A stretch of 64,000 nucleotides of DNA from Phymatolithon calcareum (taxonomy: Eukaryota; Rhodophyta; Florideophyceae; Hapalidiales). Position numbers and translations under genes: made by a program. Shown one piece after another: positions 1 through 11,225 of the stretch (position 1 is its first letter; every line of letters begins with the position of its first letter). The stretch covers positions 2,418,001 through 2,482,000 of the forward strand of contig OZ345369.1 in NCBI GenBank assembly GCA_977006965.1, read 5' to 3'. The notes under the pieces are model-generated. The model had not been told where the DNA came from. It made no database searches and was given only the letters and a program-made list of their open reading frames with translations.

Positions 1-608
1 GAAGGATGGTATAAAGGCCGTGCAGCAGTGTGCGCTGAAGTCGAATAATCGTCGCCCAAAGAAGGCGCTATAGTGTCAGTTTATTTGCAAAATATGCGAA
101 TACGCAATCCATATTACGCCGCCGCGAGGACGAAGATCTCATAGAGCATGTTTGCATTATTCCTCAGAGTGCGACAAGATACAGGAAGGGCTTCCATCAA
201 CAGTTCAGTAGCGGGACGGAGGGCTGTGATAGGGTGAAGAGATTAGATATTGAAGTTGGAGGAAGGCACGGGTGAAGCAAGTGGAAGAATAATTGACATT
301 ACGACTTGTGGAGGCGCACAGTGTTCGACAGGGAGTTGTAAAGTCTCGGTTAGGCACGGTCAGCAGATGAGTTTGTTTGCGTCCTTTCATTGAATGGAAA
401 GAAGGAACCCTCACGTGGTACATGATGTAGTGCATTGAAAAACTTACTTCTTGACAGCCGGTGGGAGAGATTTTCAATTTGCCGAACGGTTTGTTCAGAA
501 GTTGGTTTACCAATGGTCATTTTTAACACGGGAACAACGATACAGAGGTGGACGAGTGTGGTTCTAGAGGGGACAAGAAGCACGCAAAGTTTGAGCCGGA
601 ACCGAAGT

Positions 609-1268
609 TTACAAAAGCACACATCCTGAGCGTTCTTCCTGCTGCGTCTCCCCTTCCCCCTGCTCTTTCTCCTTCCCATTCCCATCTCCAGCCATGGGTG
701 CCAATCGTGCATCTCTGACCATTCGTACGATGTGACGAAAGATCTCGGCACAACCTTCATCTCTTGCAGTGCTCGTCTCCGCATACGAACACTTTATATA
801 ACGCGCCAACCGTTCCGCGTCCTCCCTTGAAACCAATCGATTTTTCCTGTCAGTCTTATTCCCCACGAGTAACCGGGGCACCTCTTCGGGAACGGTAACA
901 GCGAGAGCTGAAAGCAGTCTAGAGTTGATGCGTTTGGCGAGCCCGAACGACGAAACGTCATCCAGAGCAAACACGATCAAAAAGCCGTCAACACCGAGAG
1001 TGTAGTGCAGTCCGAAGCGACTCTCCTCGCACTGTCCTTCCGTGTCCACTATGCGCAGGTCGTACTCCACGCCGTCCACGCACAGCGGCAGCGGGTTATG
1101 CACCCTGTGCTGCGTCGGGGTATATGTGTGTCGGAAACGACCGTTGAGAAATCTGGAAACAAGCGCGGACTTTCCGACGGCGCGGGCGCCGAGTAGGGCT
1201 ATACTGTAGTAGTGCGCGTCTAGTAAACGCACGGGCAGCAATAATGTAATCGTATTATACTGCCGCAC
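609..1268 (-). CDS. Ras/Rheb-like small GTPase, copy A, 5' end replaced by a deletion
   Basis: The 219-codon frame encodes a small GTPase: P-loop GARAVGKS (residues about 27-34), switch I with YTPT, DTEGQ in place of DTAGQ, NKTD, and ETS at the G5 position. It ends in a basic/acidic tail and the CaaX box CVLL, which predicts geranylgeranylation and membrane attachment. Compared with copy B, the DNA upstream of the first beta strand (about 22 residues plus promoter) has been lost through a 1.1-kb deletion at about 1,203. The frame now continues into unrelated sequence, so the start at 1,268 is fortuitous, although it still supplies a hydrophobic strand before the P-loop. The C-terminus is intact. 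Expression without the original promoter is doubtful. Confidence 0.72.
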   Translation of the reverse strand: MRQYNTITLLLPVRLLDAHYYSIALLGARAVGKSALVSRFLNGRFRHTYTPTQHRVHNPLPLCVDGVEYDLRIVDTEGQCEESRFGLHYTLGVDGFLIVFALDDVSSFGLAKRINSRLLSALAVTVPEEVPRLLVGNKTDRKNRLVSREDAERLARYIKCSYAETSTARDEGCAEIFRHIVRMVRDARLAPMAGDGNGKEKEQGEGETQQEERSGCVLL

Positions 1269-1753
1269 ATCACATCATATGCCATCTGCGCCCGTTTTTC
1301 TGATGGCATTACAGTCCAGTACTACAGTACTACATTGATGGCGTCCTGTGAATTGTGCAACTGCATGTGGCGGGTACACGTTGCGCTAGCATCCTTCTAC
1401 CTTCATCATCGATGAGCAGTGTCTTTTTCATTAGTGAGGAAAAAAGCGCACAGGCGAGCGCAACATCTCCAAGTGAAAGCCTACAGTAAAACACAATACT
1501 CTTCCTTTTTTTCGTTCCACCTGGAAAGCTTCTGCCTGTCATCTTGCTGTACTTTATGTTTCTGTCGAAATCGATCGCTTCATTACCCGCTCCCGCCGCA
1601 CATATCGCATGTCAAGATCCTATCGAAATTATACAGCTTTTCGATAATCTCAACCTTGCAGACCTTCACTGCGTCCCATCCCGTCCGACCACCCGGATAT
1701 CCCTAATCCCGCACACATATTTCGTTATGACCACCCACTTGCTCCCGTACGTG
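1269..1753. other. Non-coding duplicated spacer (counterpart 31,700-32,220)
   Basis: The stretch is retained in both copies but encodes nothing recognisable. Overlapping frames at 1,419-1,706 and 1,544-1,867 are open in both copies. In the second frame nearly all differences between copies change the amino acid, which argues against a protein gene. A short hairpin (gccatc...gatggc) lies at 1,280-1,306, and CAGTACTACAGTACTACA at 1,317-1,334. Confidence 0.5.
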
Positions 1754-1940
1754 TTCATCATCTGGAACCCGGTCGGGTGCCGATGGCACGTACACGTATG
1801 CAATTCGGCACACCGTGTAACTCGTGTCGTGCCTAATAGTTACTTCGCGGAAGTGTTTCTTGCTTAAAATTTTAAATGTGCCTGTGCCGAATTGCATACG
1901 TGTACGTGCCATCGGAGCCCCCACAGGGTTCCTGATGATG
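1754..1940. repeat. Long imperfect inverted repeat, arms about 58 bp
   Basis: Bases 1,754-1,811 recur in reverse complement at 1,883-1,940. The inner 32 bp (1,780-1,811 against 1,883-1,914) are essentially perfect and the outer part is imperfect; the loop is about 71 bp. The left arm also exists in copy B (about 32,217-32,274). The right arm lies in the A-only segment, so the inversion arose or survived only in A. Confidence 0.85.
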
Positions 1941-2728
1941 ATGGTGGTCAGACACCGAAGCATCAGTTTCTCCATTGGCGACTAAGTCGTCTTCAGCACC
2001 ATCAATGATGATCATTCCAGTCGCTCTCGCTTAACCTTTTTCCTTTCAAGTTTATTTAAAAGCCCCACAGACTTCCGAAGATATGGGCAAGGCTTCCTCT
2101 GGTGCTACCTACCTTTGTGTAGCTCACAAAACGTCCACCAGAATGGCAGACGGGAAAACTCAGGACTCAAAGTAGTCCTTTCTCAGTCCTCTACGGGATT
2201 GTTGGTGCTTGGACTCGACCACTTTTTGCCTTGCATTCTGCGGATTAATACAGGCCTCTCGCTTAACCTGTTTTCTTCATCGGCCCAACGTCCCTAATCT
2301 CTCGCTTAATCATCGCGCGTTTACCTCTCGTTGTCGCCTGTGGAGGGCAGTTGCACAGTTTCATGGTAACTATTCTGCCTCTAACTAAAAATCTACTTTT
2401 CTTCCTCTTCCACTCTCGACGCTCCTATTCAATCACTCTAGAGACGCCGCTCGGCACTTCCACAAACGAAGATATAGAAATCCCAGAATATCCCCTTCTC
2501 AGACCGCCATCACTTTCTCGCTTTACTGTCGCTTCCCTGTTGGACGTCACACTAAAACTCCCGGACGTGAGTATGTGACATCACTGCATGCATGAAACGA
2601 CGTGTTAGCTGGACGTCCAACTGAAATACAATTTCACCGCATCTGATCCTGCACCGCATCGCATACGTTTGCCTCCCCATGCTGCACCCTCCGCACGCCC
2701 TACACCTTGCTGACCATTCTGCGCAACG
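1834..2728. other. Segment present only in copy A, contains a LINE fragment
   Basis: Copy B runs directly from its equivalent of 1,833 to its equivalent of 2,729 (junction near 32,297). No clear target-site duplication flanks the segment, so it could be a loss from B as well as a gain in A. It holds the right arm of the inverted repeat and the truncated LINE at 2,038-2,255. Nothing protein-coding was recognised. Confidence 0.75.
2038..2255 (-). mobile_element. 5'-truncated LINE copy (3' tail only) with target-site duplication
   Basis: It is the reverse complement of the 3' end of the LINE at 4,542-9,843 (from about 9,625 to the poly-A). It begins on the left with a poly-T-like tail, then the words CAAGTTTATTTAAAAGCC. 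The 14-bp sequence CTCTCGCTTAACCT flanks it at 2,024-2,037 and 2,256-2,269, which is the signature of target-primed reverse transcription. Confidence 0.9.
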
Positions 2729-3600
2729 GTTAGTTTGAGATGCAATGAAATGCACAAACTTCCAATCCTGTCTCCAAATAATTTCTCAGCGAAGTCGATC
2801 TCACTTTTAGAGTTAGAGTGCAATCTCAGAGCTAAATAGACACCCCAGCCAAAACTACTGCTCTTCCGATACGTGGAGCGCTGATGGTTGCGTCCCCTTG
2901 GCCCAAGTTTTGTTCCCATCCTCGAATTCGTCTGACAAACTCAACTCACATCGCTCCCGCACTACTCACTCTGAAACCGTGGACAAGAAGGAGCTCGTGC
3001 TACAGGTAGGCGTCTACTTTGGATCGAGCTTCGACGACGGTTGTTAACTTCGTGATCCCCTAACACGCCAGTCGAGAAGGTACACACGTTTTTACGCTGC
3101 TAGTCGCTTAGTGCAGAACCGGATCATGTTAATCAAGTGCTTCCGCCGAAGTCTCTCGGGAAAATCTAATATCTTGGAGCTTATACAAAAAGCATCAAAT
3201 TTGTCTGTATTAAGTTTTCTGATAATCGTCCGATCATGCTGGCGTTTTCCGCAGCTCGCAAGCTCGTGGAATTTGCAAGCAAGATTAGGGACCGACGCAC
3301 CAAGCTCCCGCAGGGCTTGAAGCGCTTGTAAAATTGGGCACGTGATCAGTCCTTCCGTAGTTTTAGTGCTAGAAAGGATTTCTTGGTGACCGCTTTGAAA
3401 AAGTAAAGAAAACAAATTTTCGAGCCCTGAAAACCACCGTTGTACACAATATCAAGTGTACGCTCTCCAATATTGTACCGTACATTATACGATGTGTGTG
3501 TCGCCATGTTTTAAGATTCCTTTATAATGTAGAGTACACTAAATACTGTTTTTGCCGCAACCACCCTTTCAATTTTTCCAATCGCGTACTTTCGATCCGG
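2729..3600. other. Duplicated spacer without a recognised gene
   Basis: Matches 32,297-33,160 in copy B. A minus-strand frame at 3,092-3,415 has a partial counterpart at 32,751-33,077, but the two diverge by frameshifts at both ends. It may be the far 3' end of the relict LINE on this strand or a decayed gene; no family was recognised. Confidence 0.4.
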
Positions 3601-3631
3601 TTCCCTCGTCGATGCGAAGCTCCTCACCGCT

Positions 3632-4486
3632 TCAGAGAAAGCGCTGCGGAGTACGGCGAATATTTGCCGATATTCGATGAAGGACAAACTGGCCGCCATA
3701 ATGTTGAGCTGTTTTTTTATGAACAGAGAGCTCCTCGACGGATTTGTATCGTTTGCTGCAAACAACCAGCTTGTGAGTAGGCATCTCTCGCAATGGAAAG
3801 CTAGATTCTTGATGAAGGTTTAAAGTCCCGTTGCCTACATTTTTACTTCCTGTTCTCGAGGAAGATCTCCCGGATTGCACCGACCGCGCGTTGCAAAACT
3901 GGTTTCTTCTTCATATGAGAGGGATTGTCTAGACATGAGGATTGATAATTGCTAGCGCGTCGTCGACTGTACGGTGTTGTGATCTCCTCTTCTCTGCATG
4001 GGGCTATGGGAAGCGAGGGAACGTCCTGTGTGTGCATATGAGCCTGTACTTCGCTTTCTTGAGACGGAAAAAGGGCGAGAGCTCGTTTCGTACGGGATGG
4101 GGAGGGCGTTTGGCTTCACGGCCAAGCGATAGTGCCGGCAAACAGCGTTTGCATTCCTCTTTTGCCATTTGAAGGTTTTTTTCTTACATTAGTTTCGGCA
4201 CCAACCGGGGTGTGAACGATTCCGTTGTGTTGTATAGGAGAGCTTTACGGGGCATGTCGTTGAACGGTTTGGTTTTAGTCAGACATTCTTGGCCTTTGGG
4301 ACGTCCTAAGGCGAATTTCCTTCGCTGTTTCTGAGTCCCAATGATTTTGCACTCTGGGTGCCCTAAACGGAGACCGGGCATGGCGCGACGCCTACACCGG
4401 CCACTTCTCTCCTTGCGCTCCCGAAGGAGCACTGAGCCGACCGAAAATTGTTGATTCTTCTCCCGACTGTCGATGAACTTCCTCAA
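3632..4486 (-). pseudogene. Relict LINE (third family), C-terminal part, copy A
   Basis: On the minus strand this continues the relict reverse-transcriptase frame that lies at 9,860-10,342, on the other side of the inserted full-length LINE. It holds a basic stretch (4,184-4,486) and, downstream, a motif that can be read as a degenerate zinc finger (residues KLVVCSKRYKSVEELSVHKK, then a histidine). Several frameshifts and stops separate the pieces. The copy-B equivalent at 33,202-34,110 is uninterrupted by the insertion. Assignment to a LINE rests on position after the RT C-terminal similarity and is moderate. Confidence 0.45.
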
Positions 4487-4525
4487 ACGGTCTTGAGAAC
4501 ATGCGACTGTCTACCAAACGGTGTC

Positions 4526-4541
4526 ACTTGAGGATCGTTGT
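4526..4541. repeat. Target-site duplication, left copy (right copy 9,844-9,859)
   Basis: ACTTGAGGATCGTTGT flanks the LINE on the left; the right copy has T in place of G at the twelfth base. The intact single copy at 34,095-34,110 in duplication B shows the pre-insertion sequence and fixes both ends of the element. Confidence 0.95.
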
Positions 4542-4653
4542 GAACGTACAGTGACCGGACCGATCGGGGCCAGAACAAAGTTCAGGTCGAGCGAGCACTT
4601 CCTCCCGCGCCAAACCCCACTCGCGGGGCTACGCGCCTTCGGAGGGCAGGATC

Positions 4654-6447
4654 ATGGCGTCAAACCACGATCACAACGAAGGAGAACGCGACATGGCAAC
4701 CAAGTTTCCGTCGCAAACCTGGAGAAGCCGTCGCGGAAGTCACCCGCAACCGTCGGCGGGTTCGGAATATCAAAAAATGGAAAATTCTATGAAACAGACC
4801 AGTACGGCACACCGGTCCACTGGGGCAATCACGCGAGGCAAAGCGCGCGCCAAGCCTGGGACTGGAGACAAAACAGATAGCGAGGAGCCCATACAGGTTG
4901 GAAACAGCTTCATCAAACCGATAAAAACGTTAAGAAAAGCGATTACGGTAGGAGAAAACCCAACACGACAGCTATTTGTGAAGCATCGCAATGTCGTGGA
5001 GTGTGGCGATTGCAGCAAGAAGGGAACGCTCAAACTCACGGGAGGAAGCGCTCGAGCACCACTGGTACTCCAATGCAAACAGTGCACATTCGTCAAAGAA
5101 GGCTCTTGTGCCGAAGAGTTCATAAAACAAGGCACACCGAAAAGCCCAAGGCAGACAGTCCTTGCAGAACCGAAGATGTGTATTTCAAAGCAAGCTGAGA
5201 GACGCATCGACGAAGAAGATAATCCAACTATCGCAGGTAGCAAGAAGTGCAACACGCCAGGCGAGAGAATCTGCCCAACACCCGATGTCCTAAAGGAGCT
5301 TAAAGCACAGATGGCGGTAGCAGATACCGAGGGAAAGGTCAAAACCCTTGAAGCAACAGTGAGGACTCTATCGGAAGAGAACAGAAGGCTCCGACGTTGT
5401 GCTCCAGGAGCACTAAAGGATTAATCTGTACAACCAGATTCCAGAGGGGAGCCGACGAGCCCCGAGATAGACTCCAATGTCTTCGTCAAGAACACAGAAA
5501 TTCCCCCAGTTAAGTCTTACAAGGAGGCCATAACGGGAAATACAAGCGACTCGATGACTTCTAACGCAGGAGGAGAAAAATTGCAGAAGACGAGAAGCGA
5601 AATACGTACAAGCAGTCGTCCAACGCAACCGATTGAAGAGCCGGATATAGAACGCTTGGAAACGTTCCTAAACAAAATGGGAAGACGCATGCCAAGAAAG
5701 GGGCCGAAACCTGGATTAGTCCCACTGTACTTCAGAAGAATTCTAAAAGCTTCACGCGAGCAAATTGAGGAAGCTGTGAAAGAGATGCTGAAGACGAAAA
5801 CGGTTTGCCACATATCGTTCATTGGTTCGTCGATAATGGAAGTACTCATAGAAACGAAAGAATGGGACGCCATTGTTAACATAATGCGTTTAGCGGGCAT
5901 GGTCTGCATGTATATGTACAATGTGTTTGAAAACCCTAAGAAAAGAAGCCAACATGGTGAGTCGGTGCGCTCACTACAGAAACATGCGACGAGGACAAGG
6001 GCACGCGCTAGATACTGCGCGTCCGCGGCGTCAAATGAGGCCGCAAAAGAGTGGTACAAAGGACTGGAGAGAGCAGCCGACCAGAGACTCAGATCCATGG
6101 AAATTGATGAGATACGTAAGCTCGAACAATTCCCACGACGGCACCCCATAAACCATAATTTCCGACAAATAATGAGGAAGGAGGGCGACCCAGCAGGCCA
6201 GGAAGATGAAGAAACCGAGGGACAACAGTCCATCGATGACGACCAGGCAACGAAACAAGATGAACCAGCTAATACAATAATCGAGGCAGATGTGGAAGAC
6301 GTGACTTCTCAGCAGGTCAACCCAAATACATCAGTCAACGAATCGAGAGGCCAGCCCTCAAGTCTCACCGGAGACCCAGAGAAGCAAGGAACCAATAATA
6401 CTCCCATCGCAAGTTCGGAGCAAATCGCAACCAAAAATAATATTTAA
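4654..6447 (+). pseudogene. LINE ORF1 (gag-like protein) with one in-frame stop
   Basis: Frames 4,654-5,424 and 5,554-6,447 are in the same phase, and the 129 nt between them is open except for the TAA at 5,422-5,424. The ancestral ORF therefore had about 597 codons. The N-terminal half is basic and has a Cys pair (CGDC) and a second pair (CKQC) about 25 residues on, a possible zinc ribbon. A heptad-rich segment before the stop may be a coiled coil. The second half holds a conserved-looking core around residues PLYFRRILKASREQ, typical of RNA-binding ORF1 proteins of fungal and algal LINEs, then an acidic tail. It ends 13 nt before ORF2. Confidence 0.75.
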
Positions 6448-6460
6448 CAGATATTGGAGA

Positions 6461-9400
6461 ATGGCAACGATGAACGTCGGGGGATCATCAGAAACCCCGG
6501 AGTACCTACATAAGATGGCACAAAATCACAAGGTCGACATCATCGGTCTCACGGAGACGCAAGTGAGATCCGACACCCGCATTCGAACCGATATGTTCTC
6601 AATAAACGCCCCAAGGCCCGAACTGATAACGTCGGATGGGCCTTGTAACCAAGATCCCGGGTCAAGAAGGCGAGGTACAGCGAGAAACGTTGGCGGAGTA
6701 TCACTGGTGTTCCGCAGTGGATGTGGAGTGAAACTAATCTTCAAGTATGCAAAGGTACACTTCCTAATCATTATCGCCCAACTAGGCAGCCTAAAAGTTG
6801 GGGTAGTGTACATGTCACCAAGGTCCACTCTTCAGGAAACCGACAAATGCCTCAAACTAATCAACAGGCACGCAAGGGGTCAAGCCATCATCTGTGGTGA
6901 CTGGAACGCAAGGCACAAGCTGTGGGACAGGCAGTCAAACAGAAGGGGCAACTAACTCGTCCAGTGGGCAGAAAGAAAAGGATGGGACATTAGAGCAAGC
7001 AAAGGACCGACATTCCAGACAAAGAAGTACGGGAGCAATATCGACTTCTTCGTCACAAAAGGAATAACAATATCCGCGCCAAACTCTCCAGAGGACATAT
7101 GGAAAGGGGCTACACAGCACAGGCCTGTATGCACGCCCCTTCGAAGCCGGCAAGTTCGTGACCCGAACCAGTATAAGCGACCAATCAGTGTAAGAGACCG
7201 AGATGACACACAAAGGAAAAATGAAATCAAGGAACGAATGCGTAGTCTCATTGAGGACCTCAAGGGAAGTACCTCGCCAGAATCGGTATCCTATATCTAC
7301 AGAGAGATTATGGACCTCGGAGGAAAGTCAAGAAAAGAATCCAGGAAAGAAGTCGCGCTTCGTAAGTACCAAGAAGGCATTCCAGAAGTCATCGAAGACC
7401 TCAAAAAGTGCAGCAATGTAAGAGATCTACACCAGGGGTACAAGATATTTGTTAAAACCTGGTGTGATCCGTGGAGAACTAGAAAACGCACACCGGCACG
7501 CTATAAGTCATTTTGGAATACAGAGCTTGACAAAATGGCACTGAAGCGGAAGAAACTTTACCGGAAAGCCAGATCATCCCAATCACCGGAAGACGGGGGT
7601 CGTTACCACGAGTGTAAGTACCAAATCAGAACCTTGGTGAATAAGAAGAAGAAAGAGCAATATCAAGAATACATCGCCGAGCTCGAGGAGAAGGATGGAC
7701 CAGCGGCTTTAAAGCAACTTGCCAAGATGAAAAAGAAAATTCGAAGAAGAAAGCTAAGAAACGAGATGACAGGAAGCCCCATGAATTGCGCGAAATTCTC
7801 AGCCCGTATCTCAGCGACATGCCATAGCACCGAAAAGTGGCAACCCGGACTAAGAAAATTCTACTGTGCAGAGGACATGAGGACAAAAATTGAAGCGGCT
7901 ATCCGTAAAGCACCAAACGGAAAGGGACCAGGCTTAGACGAGGTGAAGGCTGAAATGCTAAAAGTCGATATATCGCTCAACGCCGAAGTGCTTACAGCCT
8001 TGTGGGAGGCCTGCGGGAGGTGTGGAGACACGCCTCTGCACTGGCAGAAAGCGCTCTTCGTCCCAATACACAAGAAGGGGGCACATGAGGACCCCGGAAA
8101 CTACCGACCCATTTCCTTGCTGAGCCACGCAAGGAAAATTATTGAGACAGCTATTGATATGAAGCTGCGCACAGTACACGCAAACCACTGGTATCAGCTT
8201 GGGTTCCAAAAGGGGAAGAGCACTGAACTGGCCATCCTAAGAGCTACTGAGCTACTAAAAGAGGATCAGAGATTTGTAGCAGTATTGGACCTTGAGGCTG
8301 CCTACGACACAGTACCGAGAGTACGCTTGGTGAACAGAATGAGACAAGTACTGCCCAAGGAGATCTGCGCAATGGCCGAGGCGTTCTTGACACCATCCTG
8401 GGTAGCAACTATTGGTGATGCGAACAGGAACTGGTTTCTAGTGGACAGGGGAGTCCCACAAGGGTCCCCTCTCAGTCCAAGCCTCTACAACATCTTCATG
8501 GATCAATTCGCAGAGCGAATGAGCCGGGCATCAAAAACCTGGGCTGAAGTACCGGCTATCCTCTTCGCTGACGATGTTCTTCTCTCTGCGAAATCACCCG
8601 CGGCACTGCAAGGACTATTGGATATAGCTACCCAATGGGCACAAGAGCGAGAGATGACTTGGAACATTAAACAAGGGAAAAGCGAAGTCCTCGAATCAGA
8701 AGAAACATTGGGCAAGACATTCAAGCTAGCGAACAAGGTACTAGCACAAGTTCCGGAGGTCACGTACCTTGGAGTATCCCTAGACCCCCGAGGAGTCACA
8801 GATACGTTAATGATGCAACGACTAAAGAAATCAAGGACGGCCGTGTACGAGTTGTGTACACTGGGAGTGTTCAAGAAAGGGCTGAGTATACAGAAGTGTA
8901 TTCAGATATACAAGGCGCTAGTACAGCCACGCTGGGGGTACGCAATGCGCTTAACGCCCTGGACATAAGACGTACAAAATGCCGTCAAGGAAGTAGAAGA
9001 AACATTCTTCAATCAAGTATTCGGGCCACTGGCCCGAGGAAGGACGGATAGGCTCCGGCTCCTGTGCCGGATCCAGGCGGCCGCACATCGATGAGAAATC
9101 TTGGCCTTCAAAATGCTGAGAAGGAACAAGGCGAAAGAACGTATGTATTCAAAAGAAGTGCCCGAAAGAAGAAACAACCATGAATGGCAGTACAGGAGGA
9201 AAGATATCGCCGCGATGGAGACCAGAGAGCCGTCTGTGAAGCGATAAAGCATATCCAAGCAAAACAATCTTCGCAAGCACTTCGATCGAAATTTCTGGAA
9301 ATGGAAGCAGACCGCCTAGAATCGAAGCGGAAAAGAAAGATACCGTACGACAAAACAAGAGAATTGCCAGCAATCTTCAAGTTCCCCAAGGTGAAGCACA

Positions 9401-9633
9401 GACAACTCGCACTGCAGTATGCCTGTGGCAGATTCCCACAGGTGTCAACAACAAGTTTGACTGAAGAATTCGGCACCAGAGCCAGAGAGCATGTGGAGAC
9501 CCTTGAACGCACGTTAGCAGGGTACGAACTCGAAGGAGAAAAACGACAGGAAACAGAAAACGCGCTAGATGAGCTCTTACTATTTAGCAAGACACTCATA
9601 GAACGCATGGAGAACGAAGAAGGGCTGTACTAA
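6461..9633 (+). pseudogene. LINE ORF2: endonuclease and reverse transcriptase, broken
   Basis: The N-terminus is an EEP/AP endonuclease (GLTETQ with the catalytic Glu, CGDWNARH, then IDFF and HRPV). The reverse transcriptase follows with HKKG..GNYRPISLL, LDLEAAYDTV, GVPQGSPLSP and the catalytic FADD near 8,565-8,580. The ancestral frame is interrupted by TAA at 6,953-6,955, TAA at 8,966-8,968 and TGA at 9,092-9,094. A one-base shift between about 9,184 and 9,240 moves the C-terminal domain to the frame ending at 9,633. The C-terminal part is recognisable because the copy at 28,201-28,893 keeps it in one frame. The final domain helps define several short LINE remnants in the window. Confidence 0.88.
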
Positions 9634-9859
9634 TCGGCAGAATGCAAGGCAAAAAGTGGTCGAGTCCAAGCACCAACATTCTCGTAGAGGACTGAGATAG
9701 GACTACTTTGAGTCCTGAGTTTTCCCGTCTGCCATTCTGGTGGACGTTATGTGAGCTGCACAAAGGTAGGTAGCACCAGAGGAAGCCTTCCCCATATCTT
9801 CGGAAGTCTGTGTGGCTTTTAAATTAACTTGAAAGGAAAAAAAACTTGAGGATCTTTGT

Positions 9860-11200
9860 TTCTTGTCTTCTTGAAGGTGTTATTCCTTGACTTCGCAACT
9901 GCGAGACTTGAATCGAATCACCACGACTAACTGGTTTGCGACGACATTCTTGAACAGCACGTGGACCTTCGTGAGGCTCTACAACGCTGAGCGCGCGAAA
10001 GGAAATAAAACTCCTCTTTTGATCTGAATCGTTCATTGACATTTTAAGACATGAAGAGATGCTTCTGAAACTTTCTTTCCTGTCTTTGCACCAAGAAGAC
10101 TTCAACAGCGAGCTGTCCTTCGTGAATGCCAAGTTATATTCCATCATCGGTCGCACGAACGCCTTGCAGAGTCGGACGACAGTGGAATGTGAGAGTACAC
10201 GAGCGTGGACGACGATGTTTGCCAGGTTTGTAAGCTGATGGTTTTCAGTGTCGAATCTTGAGATTACAGATGTTTCTGTGACGCCATGCGAGGAAATAAA
10301 AACTATCCTAAGTACTCTTCTCCGTTGTGTCTTCAGTCTCACTGTTCGCGATTATGAATGTGCTCTCTACGTCTTGCTTTTCTCGTAAAGATTAGATCCG
10401 TTGGAAGAGTACTGTTTTATTGCAAAGTTGCCTTTTCCATTCTATGGAGCACTACAAAGCGGGCATGCACAAAGTGCCGAGAATAAGAAGAGAGTGATTC
10501 GAACAATTTGTTTCTGTGCAGACACTCCTCATCGTTCCAAATTTGATCATGGGGATAGAAAACGTTGATATATCTCAAACCTCGCCAGTCCTCAGTTTTA
10601 GTACGAGAGGAACACACTCTATCCCTTCTTCCTCTGTTGAAGTCGAATTATTTCGAAATTCTCTTTGCGATAGGGCTCTAGACGGTCTTGCATCGCGCAT
10701 TTGTCGTCGCGCATGGGAATCGATGCAGACCCTTATCGTTTAGATTTCCATTCTTATCGATTGCCCTCTCGAGATATTCTTTCTTTCTTTTATGCACGTT
10801 TTGGAGTTGTCGAACAACTCCCCATCTTTACGACTCAGTAGACTTTAACAGATACGAGAGGTGCTTGATGTCACAACAGCTCAAAGCCGCACAAAGTGCA
10901 GAGCTTCGGGAAGCTTAACATCTAAATATCTACGCAGCCAATCCTCAGCCGCCGTCCTGCAAGGGGATGACCCGGGTTGGAGACCATTTAGAATGCTCAT
11001 GGTAGTTGGTCATCTCTGCAGTCCCTCGTCGTCCGCAAGCTGGAACAATGGCACCTCATCTCTGACCCTCCGTCTTGTAGGTAATACCGACCACATTGTG
11101 TAGACAATGTCATCACCATGTGATGAACGTAGTCTGGTTCCTGCGCAGTGTCGGTAGATAATCTCATAAATGTATATCTTCTCGCTGCATTGGCGTTCCT
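9860..11200 (-). pseudogene. Relict LINE (third family), reverse-transcriptase C-terminal region, copy A
   Basis: The minus-strand frame 9,824-10,342 contains VVRLCKAFVRPMMEYNLAF, matching the thumb region of LINE reverse transcriptases (RLYKSLVRPxLEY type). The frame is partly in the flanking LINE tail at its low end. Upstream on the same strand (10,400-11,200) only short disrupted frames remain. The counterpart in B is 34,110-35,760. The full-length LINE at 4,542-9,843 inserted into this older relict. Confidence 0.5.
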
Positions 11201-11225
11201 TGAGAAAAGCTATGTTACGTTTCCG

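Larger units (their letters stand above)
4542..9843 (+). mobile_element. Full-length non-LTR retrotransposon (LINE), decayed
   Basis: A 5.3-kb element with two ORFs, a 3' untranslated region of about 200 bp and an A8 tail. A 16-bp target duplication flanks it: ACTTGAGGATCGTTGT at 4,526-4,541 and the same with one substitution at 9,844-9,859. Copy B has the single empty target at 34,095-34,110. ORF1 resembles a gag-like RNA-binding protein. ORF2 has an apurinic-type endonuclease and a reverse transcriptase with FADD. No RNase H domain was seen. At least four nonsense codons and one frameshift make it non-autonomous. Shorter copies of the same or sister families lie at 2,038, 26,458, 27,965, 44,811, 56,364, 57,810 and 59,100. 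Confidence 0.95.

Noticed and set aside
1419-1867. Frames open in both duplication copies (also 31,880-32,310)
   Set aside because: Differences between copies in the longer shared frame are nearly all amino-acid changing, and no family is recognised; open by chance over recent divergence.
4770-5342. 190-codon minus-strand frame
   Set aside because: Shadow of LINE ORF1; Ser/Leu-rich composition typical of antisense frames.
4654-9633. In-frame TAA codons in the LINE as evidence for stop-codon recoding
   Set aside because: The PhzF gene ends in TAA, the LINE also has a TGA and a frameshift, and other genes use TAG and TGA normally. Decay explains it.
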